DNA of 64,000 nucleotides, taken from assembly GCA_018398585.1 (NCBI GenBank), contig JAGTTD010000003.1:7138637-7202636 (forward strand), read 5' to 3'. The notes under the pieces are model-generated. The model did not search any database. It was not told the origin of the DNA and saw only the letters and a list, made by a program, of their open reading frames with translations. A program made the translations under genes and the position numbers. This DNA comes from Simmondsia chinensis. Lineage: Eukaryota > Streptophyta > Magnoliopsida > Caryophyllales > Simmondsiaceae. Shown here in pieces: positions 44,457 through 54,357 of the stretch (the first letter of the stretch is position 1; every line of letters starts with the position of its first letter).

Positions 44457-45548
44457 TGCTGAAAAAATAATATAAGCTAACCTTTAGTTTTACGGGAGAG
44501 TTGTATCCAACATTAGAAAAATTGAACGGGTGATCTTTTCTTAATAGGTATATTTATTTTTCGGAAAATAATGTACCGTACCTATTAAATAACTGGTTGC
44601 CGTTACTGGCCGTTTAGGGTCATAAAAATTGTGATCGTTGGAATTAATTGATAATATGGTTGTTGGGATTTATTTTTATAGTTGTTGGAATTTATTACAC
44701 CCGATTTTAATAATTCTGACCGTTTTTCTACATCATTATATGTGCCCCCTCTCTCCCATGGCCATTAAAATATAATTTCAGTCTCTTTCACACAATATAT
44801 GTCCCTAACCACAAACCCCATCAACTGGATCTCCCCTTTACCCTGTTTTCCTCCACCCCTTCCGATGAACTTGCCGGAGATTCCCTCCACTAGCACCGGC
44901 ACTGGAACCGGCGGCGCAAATGGTGGAGGAAACCCATCGTCGCCATCAAAAAGGGAGGTGCACCTCCAGGGCCTACGGCCAACCCCACTAAGAGTCAACA
45001 AAGATTCCCGCAAGATCAAAAAACCGCCGCCGTATCCCGCCGTTGAGGTCTCATCTCATCCACATTGCATTTTCCCTCTCTATCCAAGTTAAAATTCACA
45101 ATCCAGAGATTTTGGGCAAAGTTCAAGATACTCCTACCTTGCAATTAACGAGTGCACGTTAAGAGTCGGATCGCGTTAATCCTGGAGGGCAGCCGCCGGT
45201 TATACTGTATGCACCGAAGCAGAGGCGAAATCGTCTTTTAGGATAGTGACATTTACCACGGCGCAATATCATCGTTTTGTAAGATCTTTCTAATTACTTT
45301 CTCTTTCGGCATTCTAATCGATTTCTCCACTTTTTGGTATTATTTATTTGATTGTTGGGTTCTGGTAATTTTTGCTATTTTTCGCTAATTTCTTTCACTG
45401 AATTTTATTGCATATTTTTACTACAGGTTTTCTATTTCACTAGTATTTCGTGTTGTTATTATGTACAAATAGTTCACTGCGTATTCTACTACAACTTACT
45501 GCAACTTTGCTGCTGAAAATTGCTAGTTTATTACCGTTTATTCTAACA
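44457..45548 (+). repeat. 3-prime LTR of the nested plus-strand element, 1092 bp
   Basis: Starts TGCTGAAAAAATAATATAAG (first bases mutated from TGTTGG) and ends TATTCTAACA. Same length as its partner. Differences are concentrated in the first 150 bases. Confidence 0.92.
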
Positions 45549-46408
45549 GGACCTACTAAGTATTTTTTGGGCATAGAAGTAGCCCGTTCACCTAAAAGAA
45601 TCATGCCAAGCCAAAGAAAATATGTTCTTGACATTCTCAACGAGGCCAGACTGTTGGGAGCCAAGGTATCCACACCAATTATTCAAAATCACGAGTTAGG
45701 TGATGGATTTGGTAACTCTATGTCGGATGTAGACCAATATAGGCGGTTGGTAGCGTCTGTTATATCTCACCATCACCCAACCTGACATTTGTTACACTGT
45801 TCGAATTTTGAGTCAGTTTATGCATGATCCAAGACAGCCGCATGATGATGCAGCCATGCGGCTATTGCAGTACCTAAAGGGTACATCGGGACATGGTACA
45901 TTTCTGCCTTCAGATAGTGGTTTTTTACTTCATGGTTATTGTGATGCTGATTGGGCTTGTAGCCCAACCACGAGATGCTTTACGATAGGTTATGTTGTCT
46001 TCTTAGGTGTGCCGCCAATCTCATGGAAGTCAAAGAAGCAATAGGTTGATTCACGCTCTTCGGCCAAGGCTGAGTACCGATTTATTTCCACCATCACTAG
46101 TGATATTTTTTGGTTAAGGCATTTATTACCTAATCTAATTGGACCCATTAACGATCCTTCCTTTCTATTTTGTGACAATCAAGCAGCGTTACATATCACA
46201 TCTAATCCTGTTTTCCATGAGAAGACGAAGCACATTGAGATTGATTGTTATTTTGTTCATGAAAAGCTGTTGACTAAAGAGATTACAATGCCTTTTGTTC
46301 GCTCTAAGGAACGAATTGCGGATGTTTTCACCAAAGCATTATGTTCCTCCAACCATTTGATGTTTCTTCGCAAGTTGGGCATGGTGAATCTCCATGCTCC
46401 AACTTGAG
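45549..46408 (+). pseudogene. Host copia reverse transcriptase end and RNase H
   Basis: Resumes the host RT at GPTKYFLGIEVARS after the insertion. Then come YRRLVASVI and a frameshift around 45785, then the HDPRQPHDDAA segment, LLQYLKGTSGHG, and RNase H with YCDADWACSP and SWKSKKQ, where a TAG stop follows. The rest (SSAKAEYRF, FCDNQAALHI, HEKTKHIEIDCYFVHEKL, ADVFTKAL) reads on to a stop at 46406-46408. RNase H motifs are well kept, and this part is in better state than the integrase. Confidence 0.87.
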
Positions 46409-46414
46409 GGGGAG
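46404..46414 (+). other. Polypurine tract of the host copia element
   Basis: TTGAGGGGGAG runs directly into the 3-prime LTR start TGTTAAATC and overlaps the pol stop codon. Confidence 0.85.
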
Positions 46415-46720
46415 TGTTAAATCATAATCTTATTCTTTTGTATAATACCTTGTATTTAGTTCCTTGTACATTTATTCTTTACATAATATAGTGTATTTTC
46501 TATGATCACTTCCTTATTTACTTAGCATAGGTTATGGCTAATTTCCTTTTCTTTCCATCCTTGATAGTCGTGTACTTTTAGACAAGATTAGATAGATTTT
46601 AGTTTATTTTTTCCTTGACTCTAGGGCTGATTTTCCTCTCTTACCTTCTATGTTGTTTTGCTTTTTATTTAGATATAAATTGTACTCTTTGAATTATTCA
46701 ATCAAAAGGAAGTATTACCA
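46415..46720 (+). repeat. 3-prime LTR of the host copia element
   Basis: 306 bp from TGTTAAATCATAATC to TATTACCA, paired with 26677-26982 over its full length. Confidence 0.87.
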
Positions 46721-48635
46721 AAAGGAGAAGGAAAGCTATTGCAGCCATCATGAATCAAGAGGACGCGGTTGCATCTCGCTGCTTTGACATTGATCGAAAA
46801 GATAGGTCGTTGGAAATTGCTTTGGACGCCCGTGGATGGCAGTCTTGGCAATGGAGTCCTCAGTGTGGTCGCGTCATTAAAAAGAGAGAGAGGAAAATTG
46901 GAAAAAACAACCCTAAGCAAGCTGATATTGTGTGGTGATTGATGCGAGCACGAGCAACGGTTGTGCGCTTACGGCTTATCCAGGGAGATCGGTGTTGATG
47001 GACTACAACTCGTCGTTGATCGTGTTGGGTGTGATGCTACCTAAGAAGAAGGCTTGTGGTGGTTCGCGGCGTTAGCTCGAGGCATGGTCCCTCGAGCTTA
47101 TGTTACATAGATGTGCAAGGGCTTAAAGGGCTAACTAAAAATAAGGTCCAATAAGCAAAAGTGGGGGAAAAAAAAAAAAGAAAAACAAGTTTAGCCTACT
47201 TGGTCATGTGCAAGGGCTTAAAGGGCCTATGTCAAAAATAAACAAATAAATAAAGGAGGCCCTTTGGGCCTAAAGGCCCACTCCAATTTATTTATATTTA
47301 AAACAAAAAAAAACCTGCTTGGATTTATTTTTGGGCCTATTGGGCACTTGGATATTAAAAAAAATAAATAAATAAAATAAAATAGAGAGAGTTTTGATGA
47401 TGTGAATATAATGATATACATTGTTGCTAATGTGTATGGCACACATTAGAATGGTGATATTTTTTAAGTACTTATTGTAAGGTTAAACAGATGCAACACG
47501 ATGTAAAAGCCTAACGTTAGGTGAGCGTGTAATTTATTAGTCACACTCCTTTTCGAGAATTAAACCCACTTTGAGGTGAGCACATTTTTTTTTTAAGTCG
47601 CATATATGTTATGAAGTTAGAATCAATACTCTTGTGAATATTAGCATGAGCTAAAGTAAAGTCAAGGTTTTGTCTTTTTGTGTTAACATAGCTAATTATG
47701 TTGAATGAGGATCAATTAATCATAATCCTTTTCTGATTATTGTGGATCCACCTGTATACACCCTTAGTTTTAACAGTGAATTTGTTTGAAAAAATTTCAA
47801 CTGTAGGGGTTTGAAATCACACAAATAGTAGTATGTCCTTAACATAATAAGTAACTATAAAGATTAATAACGTAAATAATCTAGAGAGTATCATTTCTAC
47901 TAATAAATCTACGTAAGAAATTACAAATAGAAACAAACAAATCAACTAGGCGCTAATAGTAGGTTTTTTTAGTTATGGGAGGGAAGTCCTCCAAAAGATA
48001 CAAGAGGTCAATAGCCAAGAAGCTAATAGTAGTACTAGCTAGGAGAAATTTTGCCAGACTCTTGCAGTCCAACACTCTCCTCTCATGGTTTTATGTAACT
48101 CTTCTAGAGTTTTATATGTTTGTTATATTAAAATTTAGGGTTTTTTTTTAATAGAAAATCACTTTTAAAAGTTGTTAACAATCAAAATTTTTTAATTTTT
48201 AAGAAATTTATCATCAAAAGTCAAATTCTTTCAAATCAACCACTTAAAATAGCGACATTAATTACGTTAACTTTCATGTGCAACACACATGAAAAAAAAA
48301 AAAAAAAGTGGTTATTTATTATTTGAGTATAGGATTTGCAAAACTTAATTTTGGACAAGCTGGTTATGGATTCCCATGTCCAGTAGTTCCCAAAAAAAAA
48401 AAAAAATTTCCCCTTTTTTTACTTAAAAAATCTAGGTATTCACTTTTAAAAAAAGCATAAAGAAGTATAATAAACATTGTGAAGAGAACAAGAAAATCAT
48501 ATATAATTTCACAAAATGTTAACAAAAAATAATATATTTTAAAAAATTACAAAAACATATAATTTAAAAAAGAAAGTTGTCTTAAAAAATTTTAAAAAAA
48601 AGTACAAAATTTAAAAGATAGACTCTAAGCTAAAA
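46721..48635. other. Spacer with no recognisable gene
   Basis: 46736-46938 is an open frame of about 60 codons rich in Arg and Trp with no motif I know. 47100-47345 has several GGGCCTAT- and GGGCTTAAAGG-type short repeats. The remainder is AT-rich and unassigned. Confidence 0.5.
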
Positions 48636-48648
48636 TATATTTAAAATA

Positions 48649-48869
48649 CAACAACAACAACAACAAGCCCAATGCCACATGCACTCCCACATGAGCGGGG
48701 TCTGAGAGGGGTATGATGTACGCAGCTTTACCCCATCAGGGGGATACCCTGATTAAAGATTGCTTCCGAGGGCCCCTATCCTGGAAAGCAAGATGGCATA
48801 AAAAGCACGGAGCACATGGAGAGCATGACAAGCATGGAAGCATCTAAGTAAGAGCAAAACCGTGAAAAG
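48649..48869 (-). mobile_element. Au-type SINE with perfect 13-bp target duplication
   Basis: Minus-strand body with CCCTCGGAAGCAATC, GGGGTAAAGCTGCGTACATC, CTCAGACCCCGCTCATGTGG and a (TTG)n tail. Identical direct repeats TATATTTAAAATA lie at 48636-48648 and 48870-48882. The first about 95 bases of the element (minus-strand start) are not Au-like and have no tRNA-type A or B box, but carry CATGCTTGTCATGC and CCATGTGCTCCGTGC motifs. The head is therefore of other origin or heavily changed. Confidence 0.88.
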
Positions 48870-48882
48870 TATATTTAAAATA

Positions 48883-49348
48883 AATTTCAAAGTTTCGGAT
48901 TAAAAAAAAAGTCAATGAAAGACATATCTAAATCATATTTTTATAAACATAGAAGAGTAAAAAAATATGATTAATATCAACTCAAACAAAAATGATAAAT
49001 AACATTAATATTTAAAATGTCATTTATTCCTAAAAACATGATCTAATTGTGGTTCAATTTGATTTTGAGTACTAACTGATATATTATATTTTAAACACTT
49101 TCATTATTTCACACTTGAATCGAGCACGCCAAGATAAATAAGGATTTGAATCAAGGATCGAGTATCGAACTACATGGTGATCAGTTTTGTCTAATTCATA
49201 GACTAAATAGTCAAGCACATTTGGAATATATGGTCTCGATTGCTGCTTGAACACCTTACCAACACCGGTCCTTTTGAGTAAAATTAAGTTTTCTTTGTTT
49301 AAATGGAAGTCAAATTAGTAAAAGTTACCACTTCTCATTAGTCCAAAC
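48883..49348. other. AT-rich spacer, nothing recognised
   Basis: No gene, RNA or repeat boundary can be supported. Confidence 0.5.
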
Positions 49349-49356
49349 CTAGATCA

Positions 49357-49836
49357 GACTGTTTGGAATTGTTATAAAAAAACTGCTTATTTTAAAAATA
49401 CTTTCTATAAAAGCACTTATCTAAAAAGTGTTGTTTTCAAAAAGTAGCTTGTGTTTGGCTCAACCAGTTAGAAGCTCTTATTTTATTATTGTTAGTGTTT
49501 TGTCAGTATTTAAGAAAAGTGCTTTTTGTTTTTCAAATTACCAAAAAAGGACCAAATTAGTTGGGTAGAGGTTAGGGTTTTGAAAGATAATTGGGCATGA
49601 TGTAACTTTAATGTTTGATTAGGGGTATTTTTGTCCTAAAAATTTTAAGTTTTTGACTCTGCTTCTACTTATAATCAAAGCGCCAAATTTCTGCTTCTAC
49701 TTATAAGCATAAAAACAGCTTCTGCTTTTAATAAAAGGTGCTTTTTAATGTTTGCAAAACACTCTCCAGAATCCAAAAAAGTACATTTTCTAGAAAAAAC
49801 ACTTATTTCCCCAGAATAAGCAATCTCAAACAAGTC
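49357..49836. mobile_element. hAT-like MITE, 480 bp
   Basis: Imperfect inverted ends GACTGTTTGGAATTG and GACTTGTTTGAGATTGC (reverse complemented) are followed on both sides by CTTATTTT-like and AAGTGTTTTT-like blocks. The 8-bp flanks CTAGATCA (49349-49356) and CTAAACCA (49837-49844) agree at 6 of 8 positions. No coding capacity. Confidence 0.5.
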
Positions 49837-50043
49837 CTAAACCAAAGATTTAAGAATAAATGATTTGGTAGTCTTAGACCATATTTAATTGGTCCTACAT
49901 AATTTTTTAAGAAAAATATAAATAATAAAAAATAAAAAATTTCATGTTTTAGATGTCAATTACACTAAGTTTGCTTTTAAAACGAACAAAAAGTACATTA
50001 AAATTTAAATCAAGTCGTTATATTTATTATACCTAGAGGTGTG

Positions 50044-50568
50044 AGTCGGTTCCAAAAATAATGCTGAAAAATAAAAAAATAAAAAAAATAATGCTGAAAA
50101 AAAAATAATTCCAAATCTACTGTTGAACCGCGTTTACAAAATGAGGCTATACTAAACCGCGTCAACGTGAGGCGTTTAAAATAACAAAAAATCGTGTTTA
50201 CAAAACACGGTTTATATTTGAATAAACCGCATTTACAAAACACGCGGTTTATAGTGAACCGCGTTAACAAAACGAGGAGAGGGGAACACCGGGAGGGAAC
50301 GCCCATAAACCACGTCTCAAGAACTCAGTTTATGTTATGATAAAACGCATGGTAAAGAGGCGGTTTTATTGAGTTATAACCGCGTCTTTATGATGCGGTT
50401 TAGGGAAAAAAAGGGCACGCGGTTTTGTTTTAGTTGAAACGCGTTTCTTTGATGCGGTTTACTATAACCGCATTTTATAATCACGGTTCAATAGTAGATT
50501 TGGAATTATTTTTTTTCAGCATTATTTTTTTGTTTTTTTATTTTTAAGCATTATTTTCAGAACCGACT
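50044..50568. mobile_element. Foldback element with CCGCG mini-palindromes
   Basis: The arms are inverted copies over about 110 bp: AGTCGGTT, AATAATGCTGAAAAATAAA, AATAATTCCAAATCTACT and TTGAACCG. The core (50120-50500) is a chain of short units of the form AACCGCGTTTACAAAA...GCGGTTTA in alternating orientation. Direct repeats CTAGAGGTGTG (50033-50043) and CTAGAGGTTTT (50569-50579) agree at 9 of 11 positions and suggest a 9 to 11-bp target duplication, Mutator-like. The open frame at 50010-50306 is a by-product. Confidence 0.8.
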
Positions 50569-50676
50569 CTAGAGGTTTTAGGTTCAAATCCTATAACTAG
50601 CAAAGAGTTTCTATTATAAAAAATAAAGAAAAAAGAAAAATTGAATCAAGGACTAACGATGTAGCCTAATAGTGAA

Positions 50677-51130
50677 TAGGGGTGTTCATCGGTCCAAACC
50701 TGGACCAAACCGAACCAAAGACCGAAACTGGCCTCTTTTGAAGATCAAAGACCGGACCAATTACTTCATGGAACCGATCGGACCGGATCGGACCCCGATA
50801 ATTTGGCCCCTTGGATTTGATTCACATTTCTCCATTCTCCACTAATGACTAACGAAATTATTTATAAATTAACTAGAAATAATTATGCATATAAGTCGTA
50901 ATAATATGCATAATATAATAGTTTATCATTAAAAGAAACAAGATAAGTTAATAAAAGTGTTTATGGGCTATTTTAAAACTAATTTTAGGCCCAAACTTTA
51001 TAAGTCTAGGTAATTTACTTATAATCTAATAAAAGAAATAGGGGGCCCAGCAATATAATTCGAGTGAATTAGTTATCTCAAATTTTATAATCTAATAAAA
51101 CATTTCTAATAAAACATGAGGATATTCACT
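50677..51130. repeat. Possible hAT end without a partner
   Basis: TAGGGGTGTTCATCGGTCC at 50677 looks like a hAT terminal end. It leads into GGACC/GACCGGA repeats (50697-50805), as in hAT subterminal regions. I found no matching complementary end or 8-bp duplication, so the element is truncated or decayed, and its right limit is unknown. Confidence 0.35.
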
Positions 51131-51256
51131 ATTAGTTATCTCATTTGGTGAACATTTCTTGGGAGACAAGAGTTGAGCTTAGCAGGAAAGCGGTAGCTTC
51201 GGTCTGAAGATAGCTATATTAGTTATCTCATTTGGTGAACATTTCTTGGGAGACAA
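51131..51256. repeat. Perfect 39-bp direct repeat, 87 bases apart
   Basis: A 39-base sequence at 51131-51169, starting ATTAGTTATCTCATTTGG, recurs exactly at 51218-51256. The perfect identity points to a recent local duplication. Confidence 0.9.
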
Positions 51257-51333
51257 CTGCATTTGAAGGAAACTTATATTGACATTATTGATTCTACGTT
51301 ATTGCTGACTACAGACTTTCATATACAAAAAAA

Positions 51334-51370
51334 TAACAACAACAACAACAGTACCAGTGCCACTGGAGTC
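51334..51370 (-). mobile_element. Au-SINE 3-prime end fragment
   Basis: The complement of a (TTG)n tail is followed by CAGTACCAGTGCCACTGGAG, matching the CAGTCCCAGTGCC end of the SINE at 5345. Only the last about 20 bases of body plus the tail remain. Confidence 0.6.
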
Positions 51371-52821
51371 TTTATGACATGATCCAATAATCTTTATGAC
51401 ATAACCGACTCCAAAACGTGAACAAAAAATTGCAACTAACCAACATACCTTCTAAACTAAAAGGACATCAAACTTTCCATATTGTTTTTGCACCTGTTAA
51501 AACCACCAAAGAACACACACCTTCAATTATGTGTTTCACTCATCCACGGAGTAAAAGACTATCAAACGACATCAATTTCAAGCTTTAAAGAAACATTGGG
51601 GATAATTAAGGGGAAATCCACACGCAAAACAATAGAAATCAAGTAGAAAATACATACTGCAAACTTGGGGTTAGACTACTTCAAGCAATTGGCCAGTGTA
51701 GGACCACCGTTGTTTCCTCAATCGGAGCTGAGCAATGATGAAATTCAACAAGTTCAACAATAATATACATAAATAAAAAATCATTACACCACAAAGGGTA
51801 TGAATCGTAAGTTTACACAACTAAGAACTTCGCAAACTATAATGTCAAAAATCAGTTTATGGTTAACTCCGAAGTTCAAATTAAAACAATAAAGAACCAA
51901 AACAACAAAATCTTTAACATCATAGAAACCTAGACAGCAACAATATGTGAAAATTTTTAACATGTTCAATTCACACCTCAGATGCTATATCAATAGCAAA
52001 ATCAACTCTCTCAAACTCTCGGCTCTCCCTGCTTCCTTCTATCTGCTTCTTCTCCTTCCTCCTTTCTCATTTCCCTTTATATTAATACCAGTAAATGCTA
52101 CTATACCCAAGCTTATAAAGATATTAATATACAAAATACTCACTCCTTAATTAATCAAACTGATTGTTGTTGGTGATTGAGTTGTTGCTAGTTTGATTGA
52201 AACAAAGAGCAATGTCAAATCTAAAGTGTCAATAAACTAAAAAACCATAACATATAAGTAATCAGGCACTCAAAAACTATGTCAAATATATTAATGTTTA
52301 CAATTTAGAGTTTATATAAGACCTAACCCTAAAAGCCCTAAGAATCAAATCAAACTCTCAAACAATTGTGACAATTTCTACAAAAAAATTGCTTAGGCTT
52401 TATATAAACCCTAACCGAAAAACCAAATTAGATTCAAAACCCCAACAGTAAAAACCAAATTAGACTCAAACTCAAACAACATCTAACCCTAACCCAAGAT
52501 TACCAAATTAGCCCTTTATTCATGACAGAAACCAAAAAACGAAGTTCGAACTCACAGTTGATGAAGAATACAACATTGTGAACTTCCAAAAGAAGGTGAA
52601 AATTACAAATTTCCAACAACTAGAGACAAACATGAAGAATGATGCTGCAATCAAAGAGAAAAGTAAATATTTTAGAGAGAGATGGGGGATTGACCTTGTC
52701 CAGCGATGGTGGAGAAGTGTAGTCTACGGCAGTAAGGGGGTTTGGAGAAAGGGTATGAGGGCTAAGGACAGTAAAAATGAGAGAATAGAAAATTAAAAAA
52801 AAAAAAAAAAGGTTTGGACTA
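51371..52821. other. Spacer without recognisable gene
   Basis: AT-rich, with CCCTAA-like repeats around 52320-52500. Short open frames at 51784-52150 and 52578-52796 have no motif or codon pattern that would support a gene. Confidence 0.5.
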
Positions 52822-53888
52822 AACTTTGTGAAATAATTTTTAGTACAACAAGTTACATATATTTCATAAAATAAATGACAGTATGTAAGAATAAAATTGG
52901 GGCCTATTTTGCATCTCTACACACCGCCATTTAGACTATTTAATAGTTACATTTAACTTTTAAACTAAAAAGTTACTTCTCAAAGTTTAGTGTGAGTTCG
53001 AACCAAAATAGCATTAACTAAACAAAAATGAAGACAAAGGGTGAGTTCGAATCAAGGAGCAGAGCAAAGCGAAGCAAAAACGAGCACAAACCGGAGTTGG
53101 ATTCCGATTCAGATTTGAATTCAACAGCAGAAATCAAGGCGTAGAGGTAACACTGACGAATAGGGTTTTTCACTCTGAGTGTCGATTGTTTGGGTTAGAC
53201 GGTGGGTGTCGTGTGAGGTTGGAGTCGGTGGTGGTCATCAGTTTTCATGTGAGAATGGTGGGCTTCGTGGGTGGTGGTGTTGTGGTCATGGGTGTCAGTT
53301 TTCGTGCATGTTGTGGGAGGTAATGTAAGTAGGGATGTAAATGGGTTGTGTCATGGGTGGTGTTTGTGGTTGTCGTGGAGCACCGGGGAGCTCGTGGGTA
53401 TTGGTCACCGGTGCAGGGCTGGTAGGGTCGGAGGTGGATGGCTGGGTGGGGTTGCCGGTGGTTGGGGAAGAGATTGGGTAAAGTAGGGACACGCAAGTGA
53501 AGGTTAGGGTTTGGTGATGAGTAAAGTAAAAATATAAAATGAAATAAGTGAATAAAAATTAAAGACTGGAGGGAAAATGAAAGTGAAGAGAGAAAACAAA
53601 AATTTTTGAAAACATTATTATTATTATTAATTTATTATTTAAAAACAATATTATTTAAAATACATGTTAAATTATAACTTATTACTACTATGAGATTTAG
53701 TGCACTAAGTTTTTAGTTCATATATTTTGTGAAATAATGTTTTAATACAGTGAGTTACATATATTTTATAAAATCATCCAAACAACGATAAGAAAGAATA
53801 AAAGCGGGGCCTATTTACATCCATACAGATCATTATTTAAACTATTTTTTTAATTATAATTTTTGACTAAACAATTACTTCACAAAAG
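52822..53888. repeat. Pair of diverged direct repeats flanking a GT-rich core
   Basis: 52822-52990 and 53724-53888 share TTTTGTGAAATAAT, AGTTACATATATTT.ATAAAAT, AAGAATAAAA, GGGGCCTATTT and TTTAAACTATTT blocks in the same order. The 730 bases between contain a G/T-rich stretch (53210-53500). Open frames there on both strands are composition effects. It may be a small LTR-type or duplicated element. No primer site or polypurine tract is visible. Confidence 0.5.
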
Positions 53889-53989
53889 GCGCTATAAAAT
53901 TAATATACCAAACTTCATGGCATTAATATTTAAATTGCTCTAATAAAATTTTTTATAATTACTAATTTTACCCAAAAATTAGTTTATTG

Positions 53990-54354
53990 ATAAATACATC
54001 TATTGGTATTAATTTAGTCGATACCAATAACATTTACAGCAATATTTATTTTTGCTGACATTGAGCTAGTCAATACCAGCAACACTTATTTTTGTTGGCA
54101 TTAAGCTGATAAATACCAACAATACTTATTTCTGTTGGCATTGAGCTGGTCAATAGCAACATAATTTGTTTTGTGGCATTGAGCTAGTCAATACCAACAG
54201 AAATCTATTTTTCTTGGGATTAGGACTTTATTATTTTCATTTCTTACTCCTTCTGAGTCATTACTAACAGTAACATTTTATTATTGGTAATGTACAACCA
54301 TTACCAACAGAATCTAAAATACTACTGTTGGTAATGGTCATTTTTTTTGTAGTG
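53990..54354 (-). mobile_element. Right end of a CACTA (En/Spm-type) transposon with subterminal repeats
   Basis: The stretch ends TTTTTTTTGTAGTG (54341-54354), the complement of the CACTACAAAAAAAA end of plant CACTA elements. Before it lie four to five copies of a roughly 58-bp unit with CATTGAGCTAGTCAATACCA and ACTTATTTTTGTTGG, then ACCAACAG/TTGGTAATG units. Such subterminal arrays bind the transposase in this superfamily. No left end or transposase is present, so it is a fragment. It abuts and probably cuts the repeat that begins at 54358. Confidence 0.75.
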
Positions 54355-54357
54355 ATT

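Larger units (their letters stand above)
39211..45548 (+). mobile_element. Nested plus-strand copia element with twin 1092-bp LTRs
   Basis: LTRs lie at 39211-40302 and 44457-45548, each exactly 1092 bp. Identical target duplications GGACC flank them at 39206-39210 and 45549-45553, within the host RT. The internal part (40303-44456) is 4.15 kb and badly decayed. Only an RT scrap (about 41480-41600), an RNase H/3-prime scrap (43690-43860) and the family 3-prime untranslated region (43855-44110) are recognisable. It belongs with the element at 16862-22740. The LTRs are well preserved but the coding region is ruined, so the source copy was probably already defective and moved with help from others. 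Confidence 0.9.
26677..46720 (+). mobile_element. Host copia retrotransposon expanded to 20 kb by two nested LTR elements
   Basis: Matching LTRs lie at 26677-26982 and 46415-46720 (306 bp each). The host parts are 26677-28088 (LTR, primer site, gag), about 36718-39210 (gag end, protease, integrase, RT start) and 45549-46414 (RT end, RNase H, polypurine tract). The rest is two insertions: minus-strand 28089-36717 in gag and plus-strand 39211-45548 in reverse transcriptase. Host pieces alone would make an element of about 5 kb, the normal copia size. Outer 5-bp flanks (GAATC and AAAGG) do not match. Lineage not assigned. Confidence 0.87.

Noticed and set aside
45450..45785. An open frame of 111 codons with a clear RT motif
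   Set aside because: It starts inside the nested element LTR and reads by chance into the host RT at 45549. Only the second part is coding and it belongs to the host pol.
53245..53496. Overlapping open frames on both strands in a GT-rich stretch
   Set aside because: Four frames are open at once because of base composition. No motif, and no homopolymer-free conserved segment.
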